A DNA stretch of 64,000 bases from Bradyrhizobium canariense (GTDB taxonomy: Bacteria; Pseudomonadota; Alphaproteobacteria; Rhizobiales; Xanthobacteraceae). The DNA is taken from positions 248,001-312,000 of the forward strand of contig NZ_JAFCKJ010000007.1 in assembly GCF_018130465.1 (NCBI RefSeq), given 5' to 3'. The notes beneath the pieces were generated by a model. It made no database searches, was not told the DNA's origin, and saw nothing but the letters and a program-made list of their open reading frames with translations. Position numbers and translations under genes: made by a program. Within the stretch, counting starts at the first letter, position 1, and every line of letters begins with the position of its first letter. Below, piece after piece: positions 9,145 to 17,878 of this stretch.

Positions 9145-10839
9145 ATGCAAGCGGCGGCGCTGGGATCCGGACTCGGCGCCGGAACCAAATTCGTGAAAAA
9201 GCTCGTTCGGTTCGCTCGCGGCGCGGATACGCTGAGCGTTGCGGAGAAGGTCTACAGCATTGCCGGCTTTCTCGCGATCGTCACCACCTTCCTGCTGGTG
9301 ATGTCGATCCAGACTGTCCGCCTGCAGACGACCTACCGCCACATGCACGCCTCCTCGGCGGAGGCCGCGATCAATGTCGGGCGCATCAACACGCTGATCT
9401 ATGCCATCGTCATGGAATCGCGCGGCATCTACATGTCCGCCGATCGCGGCGCGATGAAGCCGTTCGCCGACGGTCTGGTGCGCCGTATCCGCGAACTCGC
9501 CGAGGCGGTGAAGAGCATGGAGCGGACCGTCGCCGACGACGATGCCGCGCAAGTCTCGAGCTTCCGCCAGCGCATCGCGCAATTCATCGAATTTCGCCGG
9601 GAGCTTGTTCGGCGCGGGCTCGAGATCAGTCCGGCCGCAGCGCGCGAATGGGGCGACAACGACGCCAACCGGACGCTGCGCAGCAAGCTCAACCTCGATC
9701 TGGAGGCGCTGGAACGGATCTACGGGCAGCGCGCCCGCGAGGCGGACGAACTTGCCAACGAGAACCGCTATGCCGCGGCTTATTTGTTCGCGCTCGGGCT
9801 CGCGGCGCTCGTTTTCGCGGGGCTGAACGTCGTCGTCATGCGGGGCTCGGTGGTCGGGGCGCTGGCTGAGATCACGCTAGCGACCGACCGCATTGCCGGC
9901 GGCGACGTCAAGAGCGAGGTGCCGCATCTCGGCCGTCACGACGAGATCGGAGGTCTCGCGCGCGCCGTGCAGAACTTCCGCGACGCCGTGGCGCGCATCT
10001 TCGAGCTCGAGGAGCTCGAGCTCGGCACTGCGCAGGCGCGCGACGCGGCGATGACCGAGCGCGACAAGTTCAACGACAAGTACCAGGCCAAGAAGTGGCA
10101 GATGTCGGCCGCGATCAGCAGCATGCCGCAGGGTCTGATCATGCTCGACGGCAAGGCCAATGTGGTCGCGATGAACGCCAACTACCGGCAGATCTACAAT
10201 CTGCCGGAGACGATCCAGGCGGGATCGACGCTCGAGGAGATCCTCCAGCATCGGGTCAAGAGCGGGTTGTTCAGCGGCGACGTCGCGAAATATTTGGCGG
10301 CGGTTCTCGACCGGATCGCCAGGCGCGAGCCGGCAGCGCACGAGATCGCGTTGAACGACGGCCGCATCATCAAGATCTACGAGCGTCCGATGGATGGCGG
10401 CGGCTGGGTGTCGGTGCAGGAAGACGTCACCGAGCTGCGTCAGCGCGAGCGCATTCTCGAGCGGATGGAGCGTTTTCTCGCCACCATCATCGAGAACGTG
10501 GCCGAGGGCATCATCGCCAAGGACGCGCGCAATCTGCGTTACGTCTTCGTCAACAGGGCGGCCGAGAAGATGATCGGCATGTCGCGCGGCGAGATCATCG
10601 GCAAGACCGCGCGCGAGTTGTTCTCCGCGGAGGCGGCCGAATTGATCGAGCGGCGCGACAAGCAGCTTCTGGCGCAGAAGCAGCAGCTCGAGCCGATCGT
10701 CGATACCATCGACAATCCCGCGCGCGGGGGCCGCGTGATCTCCGCCCGCCGTGTCCAGATCGGCGGCGCGGGCGAAGAGTCCCACATGTTCGTGACCATG
10801 GTCGAGGACCGGACCGAGAAGATGGTGGCGGCCGCGTAG
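9145..10839 (+). CDS. Membrane sensor: HAMP and two PAS domains, no output domain
   Basis: A 564-residue protein. Membrane segments at about 37-58 and 208-230 enclose a helical periplasmic domain. A HAMP domain follows (about 230-285, with GGDVKSEVPHLGRHDEIG), then a coiled coil and two PAS domains (about 310-430, PAS_7-like, ending VQEDVTELRQRERILERMERF; and about 440-555, with YVFVNRAAEKMIGMSR). It stops there: no HisKA/HATPase, GGDEF, EAL or chemoreceptor signalling domain is encoded, and nothing suggests a frameshift. It may signal through a partner. A strong AGGAGGAG ribosome binding site supports the start. Confidence 0.8.
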   Translation: MQAAALGSGLGAGTKFVKKLVRFARGADTLSVAEKVYSIAGFLAIVTTFLLVMSIQTVRLQTTYRHMHASSAEAAINVGRINTLIYAIVMESRGIYMSADRGAMKPFADGLVRRIRELAEAVKSMERTVADDDAAQVSSFRQRIAQFIEFRRELVRRGLEISPAAAREWGDNDANRTLRSKLNLDLEALERIYGQRAREADELANENRYAAAYLFALGLAALVFAGLNVVVMRGSVVGALAEITLATDRIAGGDVKSEVPHLGRHDEIGGLARAVQNFRDAVARIFELEELELGTAQARDAAMTERDKFNDKYQAKKWQMSAAISSMPQGLIMLDGKANVVAMNANYRQIYNLPETIQAGSTLEEILQHRVKSGLFSGDVAKYLAAVLDRIARREPAAHEIALNDGRIIKIYERPMDGGGWVSVQEDVTELRQRERILERMERFLATIIENVAEGIIAKDARNLRYVFVNRAAEKMIGMSRGEIIGKTARELFSAEAAELIERRDKQLLAQKQQLEPIVDTIDNPARGGRVISARRVQIGGAGEESHMFVTMVEDRTEKMVAAA

Positions 10840-10869
10840 TCATCGGCGCGCGCCATCCGAAGCGGCGCG

Positions 10870-11034
10870 TCAGCTTCCCTCGGACTCGCTCGCTTCGATC
10901 GCGCCTGCGACCTTCTCGTGGCCGGCGGCCCACAGCGCATGCTCGTTGCTGCCGTCCTGGTACGGATTGGCTTCTGCCGGAATGTTCTCGCGCGCGGCAC
11001 GTTCGCCCTCTGCAAATGGATCGCGATCCGTCAT
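10870..11034 (-). CDS. Small ribosome modulation factor (Rmf/CrpP)-like protein
   Basis: A 54-residue protein with the pattern EGERAARENIP, NPY and HALWAAGHEK, resembling the Rmf/CrpP fold of small basic proteins, one of which dimerises ribosomes in stationary phase. This one is acidic rather than basic, so ribosome binding is doubtful. The internal ATG is chosen; an upstream start would add 31 residues overlapping the intergenic promoter. Convergent with the sensor gene. Confidence 0.55.
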   Translation of the reverse strand: MTDRDPFAEGERAARENIPAEANPYQDGSNEHALWAAGHEKVAGAIEASESEGS

Positions 11035-11134
11035 CGTGATTTCGCCTGTCTGGTTTGCCGCGTCGAACGCGTTCAGTTTGGGCACGATCGTGCCTGCCTT
11101 CCCGCTTTCAAGCTGATGCAACGGCATTTGTTCC

Positions 11135-11159
11135 GGAACCGGTTTTGGCCGCGGCCGTT
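11135..11159 (+). promoter_or_regulatory. Candidate EcfG (general stress) promoter
   Basis: GGAAC at 11135-11139 and CGTT at 11156-11159 are separated by 16 bases, matching the alphaproteobacterial EcfG consensus. The predicted transcription start (about 11166) lies just before the ribosome binding site of the gene at 11182. Confidence 0.45.
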
Positions 11160-11181
11160 GACCGGCGAAGGAGAATTTCCG

Positions 11182-11496
11182 ATGGCCAGATCGTCAACGA
11201 CCCGCTCAATCAGGATCGTCCTCGTGATCTTTGCCCTTGCGGCGATGCCGGCCGTATCGTTCGCGCAAGCGACCGGCGGCGCAACCGGCTCCGGCGGATC
11301 GACCGGCACGGCCGGTGGTGTCGCAAACTCTCCCGCTCCGTCACCCGGCACCAACAGCCTGGGTACGGCGCAATCATCGGGCGGTTCGCCTGGCGTCACC
11401 ACCGGCACCGGCCCCGGTGGCGGGAGCGATGCCGCCGTCAACGCTGAGAACCGGCTGCTCGACAAGAAACTCAAGAGCATCTGCCGTGGCTGCTGA
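11182..11496 (+). CDS. Secreted Gly/Ser/Thr-rich small protein
   Basis: A 104-residue protein with a clear Sec signal peptide (hydrophobic core at about 11-27, cleavage after SFAQA). The mature part is a low-complexity Gly/Ser/Thr/Pro stretch ending in a charged helix and a CRGC tail. Function unknown. GAAGGAGAA lies eight bases before the ATG. The preceding EcfG-like promoter suggests stress induction. Confidence 0.6.
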   Translation: MARSSTTRSIRIVLVIFALAAMPAVSFAQATGGATGSGGSTGTAGGVANSPAPSPGTNSLGTAQSSGGSPGVTTGTGPGGGSDAAVNAENRLLDKKLKSICRGC

Positions 11497-11598
11497 TGCT
11501 CGCGCGGAAGTGAGACAGCGTGGCTGTCCGGAATGCCGAGGGGACGCTAGCTTGATCCTGCTTTGAGCGTGGAGCGTGTCCACGCGGAGGATCGAGTG

Positions 11599-11940
11599 AT
11601 GTTACGCAAGATGATGATGGCGGCGCTGGCCGTCGCGGTAGTCGGGGTGTCGGTCCCGCAGGCGGCCCAGGCGCGGGGCGGTTTCGGCCACGGTGGCGGC
11701 TGGGGCCACGGCGGCCACTGGCACGGCGGCGGCTTCTGGCCGGGGATTGCGATCGGGGCGGGTATCGCTGGCGCCGGCTACTATGGCGGCTATTACGGCT
11801 ACGGCTCCCCTTATTACGGCAATCCCTATTACTATGGTACCGGCTACGACGATGGTGGCTATGGCGGCTGCTACGTCGTGCGGAAGCGCGTCATGACGCC
11901 GTCGGGCTGGCGCATCCGACCGGTGGATGTCTGCGAATAG
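11599..11940 (+). CDS. Secreted Gly/Tyr/His-rich small protein
   Basis: A 113-residue protein with a signal peptide (cleavage after AAQA, about residue 24), a His/Gly-rich stretch (GHGGGWGHGGHWHGGG), a hydrophobic glycine zipper-like segment (GIAIGAGIAGAG), then Tyr/Gly repeats and a C-terminal part with two Cys. This architecture is common in rhizobial exported proteins of unknown role; the His cluster could bind metal. GGAGG precedes the ATG at 11599. Confidence 0.65.
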   Translation: MLRKMMMAALAVAVVGVSVPQAAQARGGFGHGGGWGHGGHWHGGGFWPGIAIGAGIAGAGYYGGYYGYGSPYYGNPYYYGTGYDDGGYGGCYVVRKRVMTPSGWRIRPVDVCE

Positions 11941-11945
11941 GCACT

Positions 11946-11987
11946 AAAAAACAAGGTCGTTGACGCAATATACCGTCAACGACCTTG
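11946..11987 (-). terminator. Rho-independent terminator for the minus-strand gene at 12109
   Basis: An exact 14-bp inverted repeat (11952-11965 and 11974-11987) with an eight-base loop. Read on the minus strand it is followed by six T residues, so it ends the transcript from the coiled-coil gene. It may also act as a hairpin for the plus-strand gene ending at 11940. Confidence 0.75.
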
Positions 11988-12108
11988 CCAGCCCCGGACA
12001 TTGAAATCGGCTCACGCCATCCGGTGACGGCGAGCATCGCTCGGAATCATACGGGCGAATGTGAACCAGTTCACAAGTAGGAGAATTTAAAGTCGCGTTG
12101 CGGGCGGC

Positions 12109-12603
12109 TCAGCCGCGCGAGCGCTTGCGTACGCTCGCATGGACGCGGTGCCGCGCCGGTTTCCTGCGGGTAACCGAGGGGGTCTCCGCCTCGGTGGCCC
12201 GGGCGCTGGCGAAGGACTGCCGCAGGCCGTCGATGGACTCGTTCAGCGTTGCGACCTGCTCGGACAGGCGTTTGGTGTCGGCCTGCTGGAATGCGAGCAA
12301 CCGCTTCACGCTCTGGAGCTGGTCCTGAACGACCTGGAGCTGGTCAATCGACTCCTGCTGGGTTGCCTCCAGCCCCTTGGTCTTCTCGACCAGCTGCTCG
12401 GACGCCTGTGCGGTGCGAGCCTGAAGCTGCCGCGACGCCACCACCCGGTCGGCCTCAGGGGCCGAGCCGGTATAGGCGCGCCAGATTGCGATCGAGGTCA
12501 CACCGGCGATCAGCAGGAAGAGGGCGGCGGCGGTCAGCGCGATGGGCTGGGCGCCGAGGCGAAGAAGGGGGTTGGACGGTGCGTCCTCTGCGAGATCGAT
12601 CAT
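12109..12603 (-). CDS. Membrane-anchored coiled-coil protein
   Basis: A 164-residue protein: a short N-terminal segment, one membrane helix (about 20-43), a Gln-rich coiled coil (about 55-135) and a strongly basic tail (RRKPARHRVHASVRKRSRG). The topology suggests an inner-membrane anchor with a long helical soluble domain; the basic tail could bind nucleic acid or acidic lipids. Function unknown. ATG at 12603 is chosen; a start at 12651 would add 16 residues. A terminator lies downstream. Confidence 0.6.
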   Translation of the reverse strand: MIDLAEDAPSNPLLRLGAQPIALTAAALFLLIAGVTSIAIWRAYTGSAPEADRVVASRQLQARTAQASEQLVEKTKGLEATQQESIDQLQVVQDQLQSVKRLLAFQQADTKRLSEQVATLNESIDGLRQSFASARATEAETPSVTRRKPARHRVHASVRKRSRG

Positions 12604-12721
12604 CGCTGACAAAACCCAAATTGAAACTTGGTGAGTGGCGAAGACCGGCAACCCTGAGGTCGCCGGGGCGTCCCGAAAACGTTACGTTTCGGCAAGGAAT
12701 GGGACCAAAAAGAGGCTAAGA

Positions 12722-12758
12722 GCAAAAAAACCAGCAATCAGGAGGCCTTGAGGCCTCC
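12722..12758 (-). terminator. Probable terminator of the ABC importer operon
   Basis: GGAGGCC and GGCCTCC form a 7-bp stem with a four-base loop at 12741-12758. On the minus strand a run of seven T follows about ten bases later. It lies 23 bases beyond the racemase stop codon; the gap between stem and T tract lowers certainty. Confidence 0.5.
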
Positions 12759-12780
12759 GAACGCCCGTCAGGGGCGAAGA

Positions 12781-13512
12781 TCAGGGCTGAAACGGCGAAA
12801 ACGGCCCGGAATAGGTCTTCGATCGGGGCGCGGCATAGGCCCCGAGCCGGGAAGTCTTCAGTCCCAGTCGCACCAGTGATTCCGCCAAGGTCACCGCGGC
12901 GGCGACGCCGTCGATCACGGGCAGGCCGTGCGCCGCGGCGAGTTCATCGGCGAGATCGGCCATGCCGGCGCAACCGAGCACGATGGCCTCGGCGCGGTCG
13001 TCGCGGATCGCGGCCGTGATCTCCGTCGAGATTTTTGCGAGCGCATCGGTGTTGCGCTCCTCGAGTGCGAGCACCGGGACCTCGGCGGCGCGGACGCGGG
13101 CGCAGCGATCGGCGAGGCCGTATTTCCGTAAGTTATGCTCGATCGGCACGATGGAGACACTGAGCGTCGTCACCACGGCAAAGCGCGCGGCGATCAGGCT
13201 CGCCATATGGAAGCCGGCCTCGCCAATGCCGATCACGGGTGCCTTTGCCGCGGCGCGCGCGGCGTCGAGGCCGGTGTCGTCGAAGCAGGCGATGATGTGC
13301 GCATCCGCGCCGTCGCGATCGGCCTCGCGGATGCAGCCGAGCATGCCGGGCACCGCGAACGCCTCGTCGTAAAATCCCTCGATCGAGACCGGGCCCATCG
13401 TGGGTTGGCGCGCATCGATCACGGTGTCGGGCAGCGCGACAGCGCGCGCGGCAGCCGCGATCTTCACCGTCATGGTCGCAGTGGTGTTGGGATTGACGAC
13501 GTGAAGCCGCAT
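12781..13512 (-). CDS. Asp/Glu/hydantoin racemase family protein
   Basis: A 243-residue protein of the Asp/Glu/hydantoin racemase superfamily, cofactor-independent enzymes using two Cys as acid/base. The pair is visible as C76 (IIACFDDTG) and C181 (VLGCAGMAD). The N-terminal VVNPNTT motif is typical of the hydantoin racemase branch. The ATG at 13512 is preferred over a TTG four codons earlier. It is the last gene of the importer operon, 20 bp after the second permease, so it probably acts on the imported compound. Substrate unknown. Confidence 0.8.
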   Translation of the reverse strand: MRLHVVNPNTTATMTVKIAAAARAVALPDTVIDARQPTMGPVSIEGFYDEAFAVPGMLGCIREADRDGADAHIIACFDDTGLDAARAAAKAPVIGIGEAGFHMASLIAARFAVVTTLSVSIVPIEHNLRKYGLADRCARVRAAEVPVLALEERNTDALAKISTEITAAIRDDRAEAIVLGCAGMADLADELAAAHGLPVIDGVAAAVTLAESLVRLGLKTSRLGAYAAPRSKTYSGPFSPFQP

Positions 13513-13532
13513 CAGATCAGACAAGCCCCTTC

Positions 13533-14411
13533 TCAGACAAGCCCCTTGCCGGCGTCCGAGCCTTTGGCCGCCTGTCGCTTGTTGAGCATGTGGATGGTGC
13601 CAAGCGCAAGCGTGATCACCGTGAACGAGACGGCCGAGATCACGGTGCCGAGCGCATAGATGTCAGGGTTGGTCACGGTGGTGGTGAGGCCCTGGAGATC
13701 GAGAGGCAGCGTGTTCACCGCCCCGATCGCCTGGCTGGAACGCGCGAGTTCGTCCCAGGACAGCGTGAAGCCGAACAATCCAATGCCGATCACGGACGGC
13801 AGGATGATCGGCAGCACGACATGACGGAAGGCCTGCCACGGCGTCGCACCGAGATCGCGCGCGGCTTCTTCCAGCCGGGGATCGAAGCGGTTGAAGATCG
13901 CGAACATGATGAGCAGGCCGAACGGCAGCGTCCAGGTCAGATGCGCGCCGAGGCCGGAGGTGAGCAGGCCCATCGAGGTCTCGAAGTTCTCGTTCCAATG
14001 CGCCTTGATCAAATCGTCGATGATGCGGAATTCAAGCGAAATGCCGAGCGAGGTGATGATCGAGGGCACGATCAGGCTCGCGATCGCCGAGTAAAACAGA
14101 ATGCTTTGCGCCCTGAACTTGCGACGGAACGCCATGCCGGCGGCGACCGACAGCACGACGGTGACGATCATCACGATGATTCCGAGCAGCAGCGAGCGGC
14201 GGAAGGCCGCACCGAGATCGACGATGCCGGTGCCCTGGAACAGTTTTGCGATCCAGAAAGTCGACACGCCGTTCATCGGGAAGGTGAGGCCGCCCTGAGG
14301 GCCCTGGAACGACAGGACGTAGATCGCGATCATCGGGCCGTACAGAAACAGCACATAAGCCGCGAAGAAGATCGCAAGCACGTAGAAGCTGCGCGGGCGG
14401 CCCTCCGTCAT
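13533..14411 (-). CDS. ABC transporter permease (PotC-like)
   Basis: A 292-residue inner-membrane permease with about six membrane segments. The EAA loop facing the ATPase is seen as EEAARDLGATPWQAFRHVVLP. It belongs to the binding-protein-dependent family of spermidine/putrescine type and pairs with the permease encoded three bases upstream. The operon order is ATPase, binding protein, permease B, permease C, racemase. Confidence 0.88.
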   Translation of the reverse strand: MTEGRPRSFYVLAIFFAAYVLFLYGPMIAIYVLSFQGPQGGLTFPMNGVSTFWIAKLFQGTGIVDLGAAFRRSLLLGIIVMIVTVVLSVAAGMAFRRKFRAQSILFYSAIASLIVPSIITSLGISLEFRIIDDLIKAHWNENFETSMGLLTSGLGAHLTWTLPFGLLIMFAIFNRFDPRLEEAARDLGATPWQAFRHVVLPIILPSVIGIGLFGFTLSWDELARSSQAIGAVNTLPLDLQGLTTTVTNPDIYALGTVISAVSFTVITLALGTIHMLNKRQAAKGSDAGKGLV

Positions 14412-14414
14412 CGC

Positions 14415-15374
14415 TTACAGCTCCTTCTTGATGTCGACGATGCGCGACATCATGGTGATGATCAGGAAGGTGATGACGAGCAGGATCACGGCATTCGCGG
14501 CCGCGGCCGGGAATTGCAACGCGTTCACCCGTGTCTCGATGATCTTGCCGGCAGAGGCGATCTGCTGGCCACCCATCACGCCGATGGTGATGAAGTCGCC
14601 CATCACGATGGTGATGACGAAGATCGAGCCGATCACGATGCCGGGTTTTGCCAGGGGAATGATGACGTTGACGAGCGTCTGGAAGCCGGTTGCGCCGGCG
14701 TCGTAGGCGGCCTCGATCAGCGATTTGTCGATGCGCACCATCGAATTGAAGATCGGCACTACCATGAAGAAGGTGAACAGGTGCACCAGCGCCAGCACCA
14801 CGGAGAATTCGGAGAACAGCAGCCATTCCAGCGGCTGGTTGATCAGTCCGCTCTTGAGCAGGCCGGAGTTCACCAGGCCGTTGCGACCGAGCAGCGGAAT
14901 CCAGGCGATCATGCGGATGACGTTGGAGGTCCAGAACGGGATCGTGCAGAGCAGCGACAGTCCCATCTGCCAAGTCTTGGACTTGACGTGGAAGGCGAGG
15001 AAGTAGGCGACCCAGAACCCGATGAAAAGCGTGATCGCCCACACCATCACACAGAGCTTCAGCGTCTTCACATAGGTTCGCCCGATCGTACAGAGATCGG
15101 GAAGCTGTGCGATGCAGCCCTCGAACGTGTCGGTGTAACCGCGGCCCGAGAAGGCCGGCAGCAACTGGTATTCGTTGTAGTCCCAGAACGAGACGATGAC
15201 GACGAAGACGAGCGGGATCAGGAAGAAAGCGAGGAACACCAGCATCATCGGCCCGGCCTGGAGCCAGGAGATGAAGGAGGGCGACAGGCGCGCCGCTTTG
15301 CTGCGGCGCGCCGTCTCCGATCCCCGGACCAGATCCGGGGATGCCTGTTGCAGGATGTCCTCCGACGTGTCCAT
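14415..15374 (-). CDS. ABC transporter permease (PotB-like)
   Basis: A 319-residue permease. It has a cytoplasmic N-terminus of about 40 residues, a large periplasmic loop with two Cys between segments 1 and 2, and an EAA loop (EAAYDAGATGFQTLVNVIIP). It would form the membrane channel with the PotC-like subunit. The stop of the binding protein gene is four bases upstream of its start, consistent with translational coupling. Confidence 0.88.
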   Translation of the reverse strand: MDTSEDILQQASPDLVRGSETARRSKAARLSPSFISWLQAGPMMLVFLAFFLIPLVFVVIVSFWDYNEYQLLPAFSGRGYTDTFEGCIAQLPDLCTIGRTYVKTLKLCVMVWAITLFIGFWVAYFLAFHVKSKTWQMGLSLLCTIPFWTSNVIRMIAWIPLLGRNGLVNSGLLKSGLINQPLEWLLFSEFSVVLALVHLFTFFMVVPIFNSMVRIDKSLIEAAYDAGATGFQTLVNVIIPLAKPGIVIGSIFVITIVMGDFITIGVMGGQQIASAGKIIETRVNALQFPAAAANAVILLVITFLIITMMSRIVDIKKEL

Positions 15375-15378
15375 CAGA

Positions 15379-16668
15379 TTACGCCGCGATGAACTCGTTC
15401 CACTTGCGGACCATGTAGTCGTTCTCGTCCATCACGGCGTTCCAGCACGCGACGCCGCCCATGCGGTCCTCGTAGGAGCCGCCGTCGCGCACGGCGCCGG
15501 CCTTCTCCAGCAGCGAGCCGTCGGGCGCCTTGATGTCCTTCTCGGCCGCCTTGCCTTCCATCCAGTAGGCCCACTCGTAAGGCTCCATATGCGCCTTCGC
15601 GGTGGAGAGCACGGCGGAGTAGTAGCCCTGGCGGTTGAGATAGGCGCCGGCATAGCCGGACAGGAACCAGTTGACGAACTCATAGGCCCATTCGAGCTTC
15701 GCACCCGAGACGCCCTTGGAGACGCAGAAGCCCGAGGCCCAGGAGCGATAGCCTTCCTTGAGCGGCTGGAAGGTGCAGGGAATGCCCATCGAGCGGACCT
15801 TCGTCACCGCCGGCGACCACATCGACTGGATCACGGTCTCGCCCGAGGCCATCAGGTTGACGCTCTCGTTGAAGTCCTTCCAGAAGGCGCGGAATTGGCC
15901 GGCCTTCTTCGCTTCCGTCATCACCTTCATGGTGAGATCGATCTCTTCCTTGGTCATGTTGCCCTTGTCGGCATATTTGTACTTGCCGGAGGCTTCCACG
16001 ACCATCGCGGCGTCCATGATGCCGATCGAGGGGATGTTGAGGATCGAGGCCTTGCCCTTGAATTCGGGGTTGAGAAGTTCAGCCCACGAACTGATCGGAC
16101 GCTTGATGATGTCGGGACGGATGCCGAGCGTGTCGGCATTGTAGACCGTCGGGATCAGCGTGACGAACTCGGTCGCCGTCTTGGAGAAGGTCTTGGAATC
16201 CTTGCCCTCGAGGTAGAGCACCTTCCAGGGCGCGGTGCCCTGGCCACCGATCTTCTTGCCGCCGGGCGTCTCGCCTTTCGTGAAGACCGGTGTGATGTTG
16301 TCGAATTCCTTGATTTTCTTGGAGTCGAGGGCAAGGATATTGCCGGACGGCACCAGCTTCTTCAGCGAGAAATATTCGGTGTCGAGCACGTCGAAGGAAT
16401 TCGGCTGGGTCATCACGCGCTTGGTGACGTCGTCGGTGGTCGCGGTGATGTATTCGATCTTGATGCCGGTGTCCTTCAGGCACTGCTTGGAGATGTCGTC
16501 GCCCTCGTTCACCGCGGTGCCGAGATAGCGCAGCACCTTCGGCTCGGCCGACATGACATAGGGAAAGCCGGTGATGGCGCCGGAGCCGGCGGCAAGGCCG
16601 GCGAGACCCGCGGTGCTCTTGAGTAGCGTGCGGCGGCTAAGGCCCTTCTTCCTGGTCGTTTCGGTCAT
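15379..16668 (-). CDS. ABC transporter substrate-binding protein, Tat signal (PotD-like)
   Basis: A 429-residue periplasmic binding protein. The N-terminus has a twin-arginine motif (SRRTLLK) and hydrophobic core, so export is via Tat. The mature part resembles spermidine/putrescine-type proteins of SBP family 1/8. The ATG at 16668 is chosen for its GAGGAG site nine bases upstream; an earlier codon would add eight residues. Ligand not evident: the racemase in the operon hints at an amino-acid or hydantoin-like compound rather than a polyamine. Confidence 0.85.
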   Translation of the reverse strand: MTETTRKKGLSRRTLLKSTAGLAGLAAGSGAITGFPYVMSAEPKVLRYLGTAVNEGDDISKQCLKDTGIKIEYITATTDDVTKRVMTQPNSFDVLDTEYFSLKKLVPSGNILALDSKKIKEFDNITPVFTKGETPGGKKIGGQGTAPWKVLYLEGKDSKTFSKTATEFVTLIPTVYNADTLGIRPDIIKRPISSWAELLNPEFKGKASILNIPSIGIMDAAMVVEASGKYKYADKGNMTKEEIDLTMKVMTEAKKAGQFRAFWKDFNESVNLMASGETVIQSMWSPAVTKVRSMGIPCTFQPLKEGYRSWASGFCVSKGVSGAKLEWAYEFVNWFLSGYAGAYLNRQGYYSAVLSTAKAHMEPYEWAYWMEGKAAEKDIKAPDGSLLEKAGAVRDGGSYEDRMGGVACWNAVMDENDYMVRKWNEFIAA

Positions 16669-16710
16669 ATCAGTCACTCCTCTGTTGCGCATTCCGGTGA
16701 TTGATCGGCG

Positions 16711-17697
16711 CTATTGCAGACGTTGCGCCTTGGCGGGATCCCAGGTGGCCAGCACGCGATCGCCCGGTCGGAACTGATGAGCGTCGAAGGCGGCCTCGGG
16801 AAGGCGGGAGAACAGGGCGGTACCGTCTTCGAGCGTGAGCGAGACGGCGATGTAGGAGCCCTGGTACTCGGTCTGGGTCAGCAGCGCCGGCGCGCCGAAG
16901 GCGCCGTCAGTGAACGGCACGATGCCGAGCTGATCGGCGCGCACGGCGACGAGTTTGCCTGCGTCGCTGAGGACGTTGTGACCGCCGATGAAGCGCGCCA
17001 CGAATTCGGTGCGGGGATGATGGAAGATGTCGCGGGCACTTCCCTGCTGTTCGATCCTGCCCTGGTTCATCACCACGATGTGGTCGGCGAGCGCCATCGC
17101 TTCTTCCTGGCCGTGCGTGACCTGGACGAAGCTGATGCCGAGCTCGCGCTGCAGCCGCTTCAATTCGCCCCGCATCCTCACCCGCAGGAACGGATCGAGT
17201 GCCGAGAGCGGCTCGTCGAGCAACAGGATCTGCGGCTCGGTGATCAGCGCGCGGGCGAGCGCGACGCGCTGCTGCTGGCCGCCGGAGAGCTGTGCGGGGA
17301 GCCGGGCCGCGTAGGGGGTCATCGCCACCAGCTCGAGCAACTCGCCGGCGCGCTTGTGCCGCGTCGGCCGGTCGATGCCGCGCATTTTCAGGGCAAACGC
17401 CACGTTGTCGAGCACGGTCAGGTGCGGAAACAGCGCGTAGGACTGGAACATCATCGCCGTGCCGCGCTTGGCGGGTTCGAGATCGGTGACGTTCTGCGGG
17501 CCCAGGATGATGTCGCCTTCGCTGACCGCCTCGTGGCCGGCGATCATGCGCAAGGTCGAGGTCTTGCCGCAACCGGAGGGGCCGAGCAGGCAGCAATAGG
17601 TGCCGGCCGGGATCTTCAGATTGACGGAGTCGACCGCCAGCGTCGTGTCGTAGCGCTTGGTGACGGCAACCAGTTCGAGAGCGGCGGGAGTGGCCAT
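16711..17697 (-). CDS. ABC transporter ATP-binding protein (PotA-like)
   Basis: A 328-residue ATPase. Walker A GPSGCGKT is at 39-46, the signature LSGGQ at 137-141, Walker B ILLLDEP at 157-163 and the H-loop His in VTHGQEEA. A C-terminal TOBE-like domain (about 240-325) is typical of the spermidine/maltose-type ATPases. ATG at 17697 is preferred; an upstream TTG lies inside the sigma-54 promoter element. It is the first gene of the importer operon. Confidence 0.9.
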   Translation of the reverse strand: MATPAALELVAVTKRYDTTLAVDSVNLKIPAGTYCCLLGPSGCGKTSTLRMIAGHEAVSEGDIILGPQNVTDLEPAKRGTAMMFQSYALFPHLTVLDNVAFALKMRGIDRPTRHKRAGELLELVAMTPYAARLPAQLSGGQQQRVALARALITEPQILLLDEPLSALDPFLRVRMRGELKRLQRELGISFVQVTHGQEEAMALADHIVVMNQGRIEQQGSARDIFHHPRTEFVARFIGGHNVLSDAGKLVAVRADQLGIVPFTDGAFGAPALLTQTEYQGSYIAVSLTLEDGTALFSRLPEAAFDAHQFRPGDRVLATWDPAKAQRLQ

Positions 17698-17735
17698 GGC
17701 GTGTCCGAGACGAGGGCGATGCTTCGCCTCTCTCC

Positions 17736-17750
17736 GCAAGGTCCGTGCCA
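17736..17750 (-). promoter_or_regulatory. Sigma-54 (RpoN) promoter of the importer operon
   Basis: On the minus strand TGGCACGGACCTTGC matches the -24/-12 consensus, with exactly ten bases between the GG and GC pairs. The predicted start near 17725 gives a leader of about 28 bases to the ATPase ATG. This suggests nitrogen-responsive control through an unlinked enhancer-binding protein. Confidence 0.65.
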
Positions 17751-17878
17751 ATCGCCCTGGTATCGCCCTTGGCCGGCCGAATTCCGAAACAGTGCAGCGG
17801 AGTCAGATCGTTAGATCGAATCCGACATATCCGGCCGGCTCGCCGCCTTCGCAGTTGCGTGCACACAAAACGGGCGAG

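Noticed and set aside
11109-11134. A second EcfG-like promoter on the minus strand for the Rmf-like gene
   Set aside because: GTTCCGGAAC supplies a -35 on both strands, but the -10 position on the minus strand reads GCTT or CTTG instead of CGTT.
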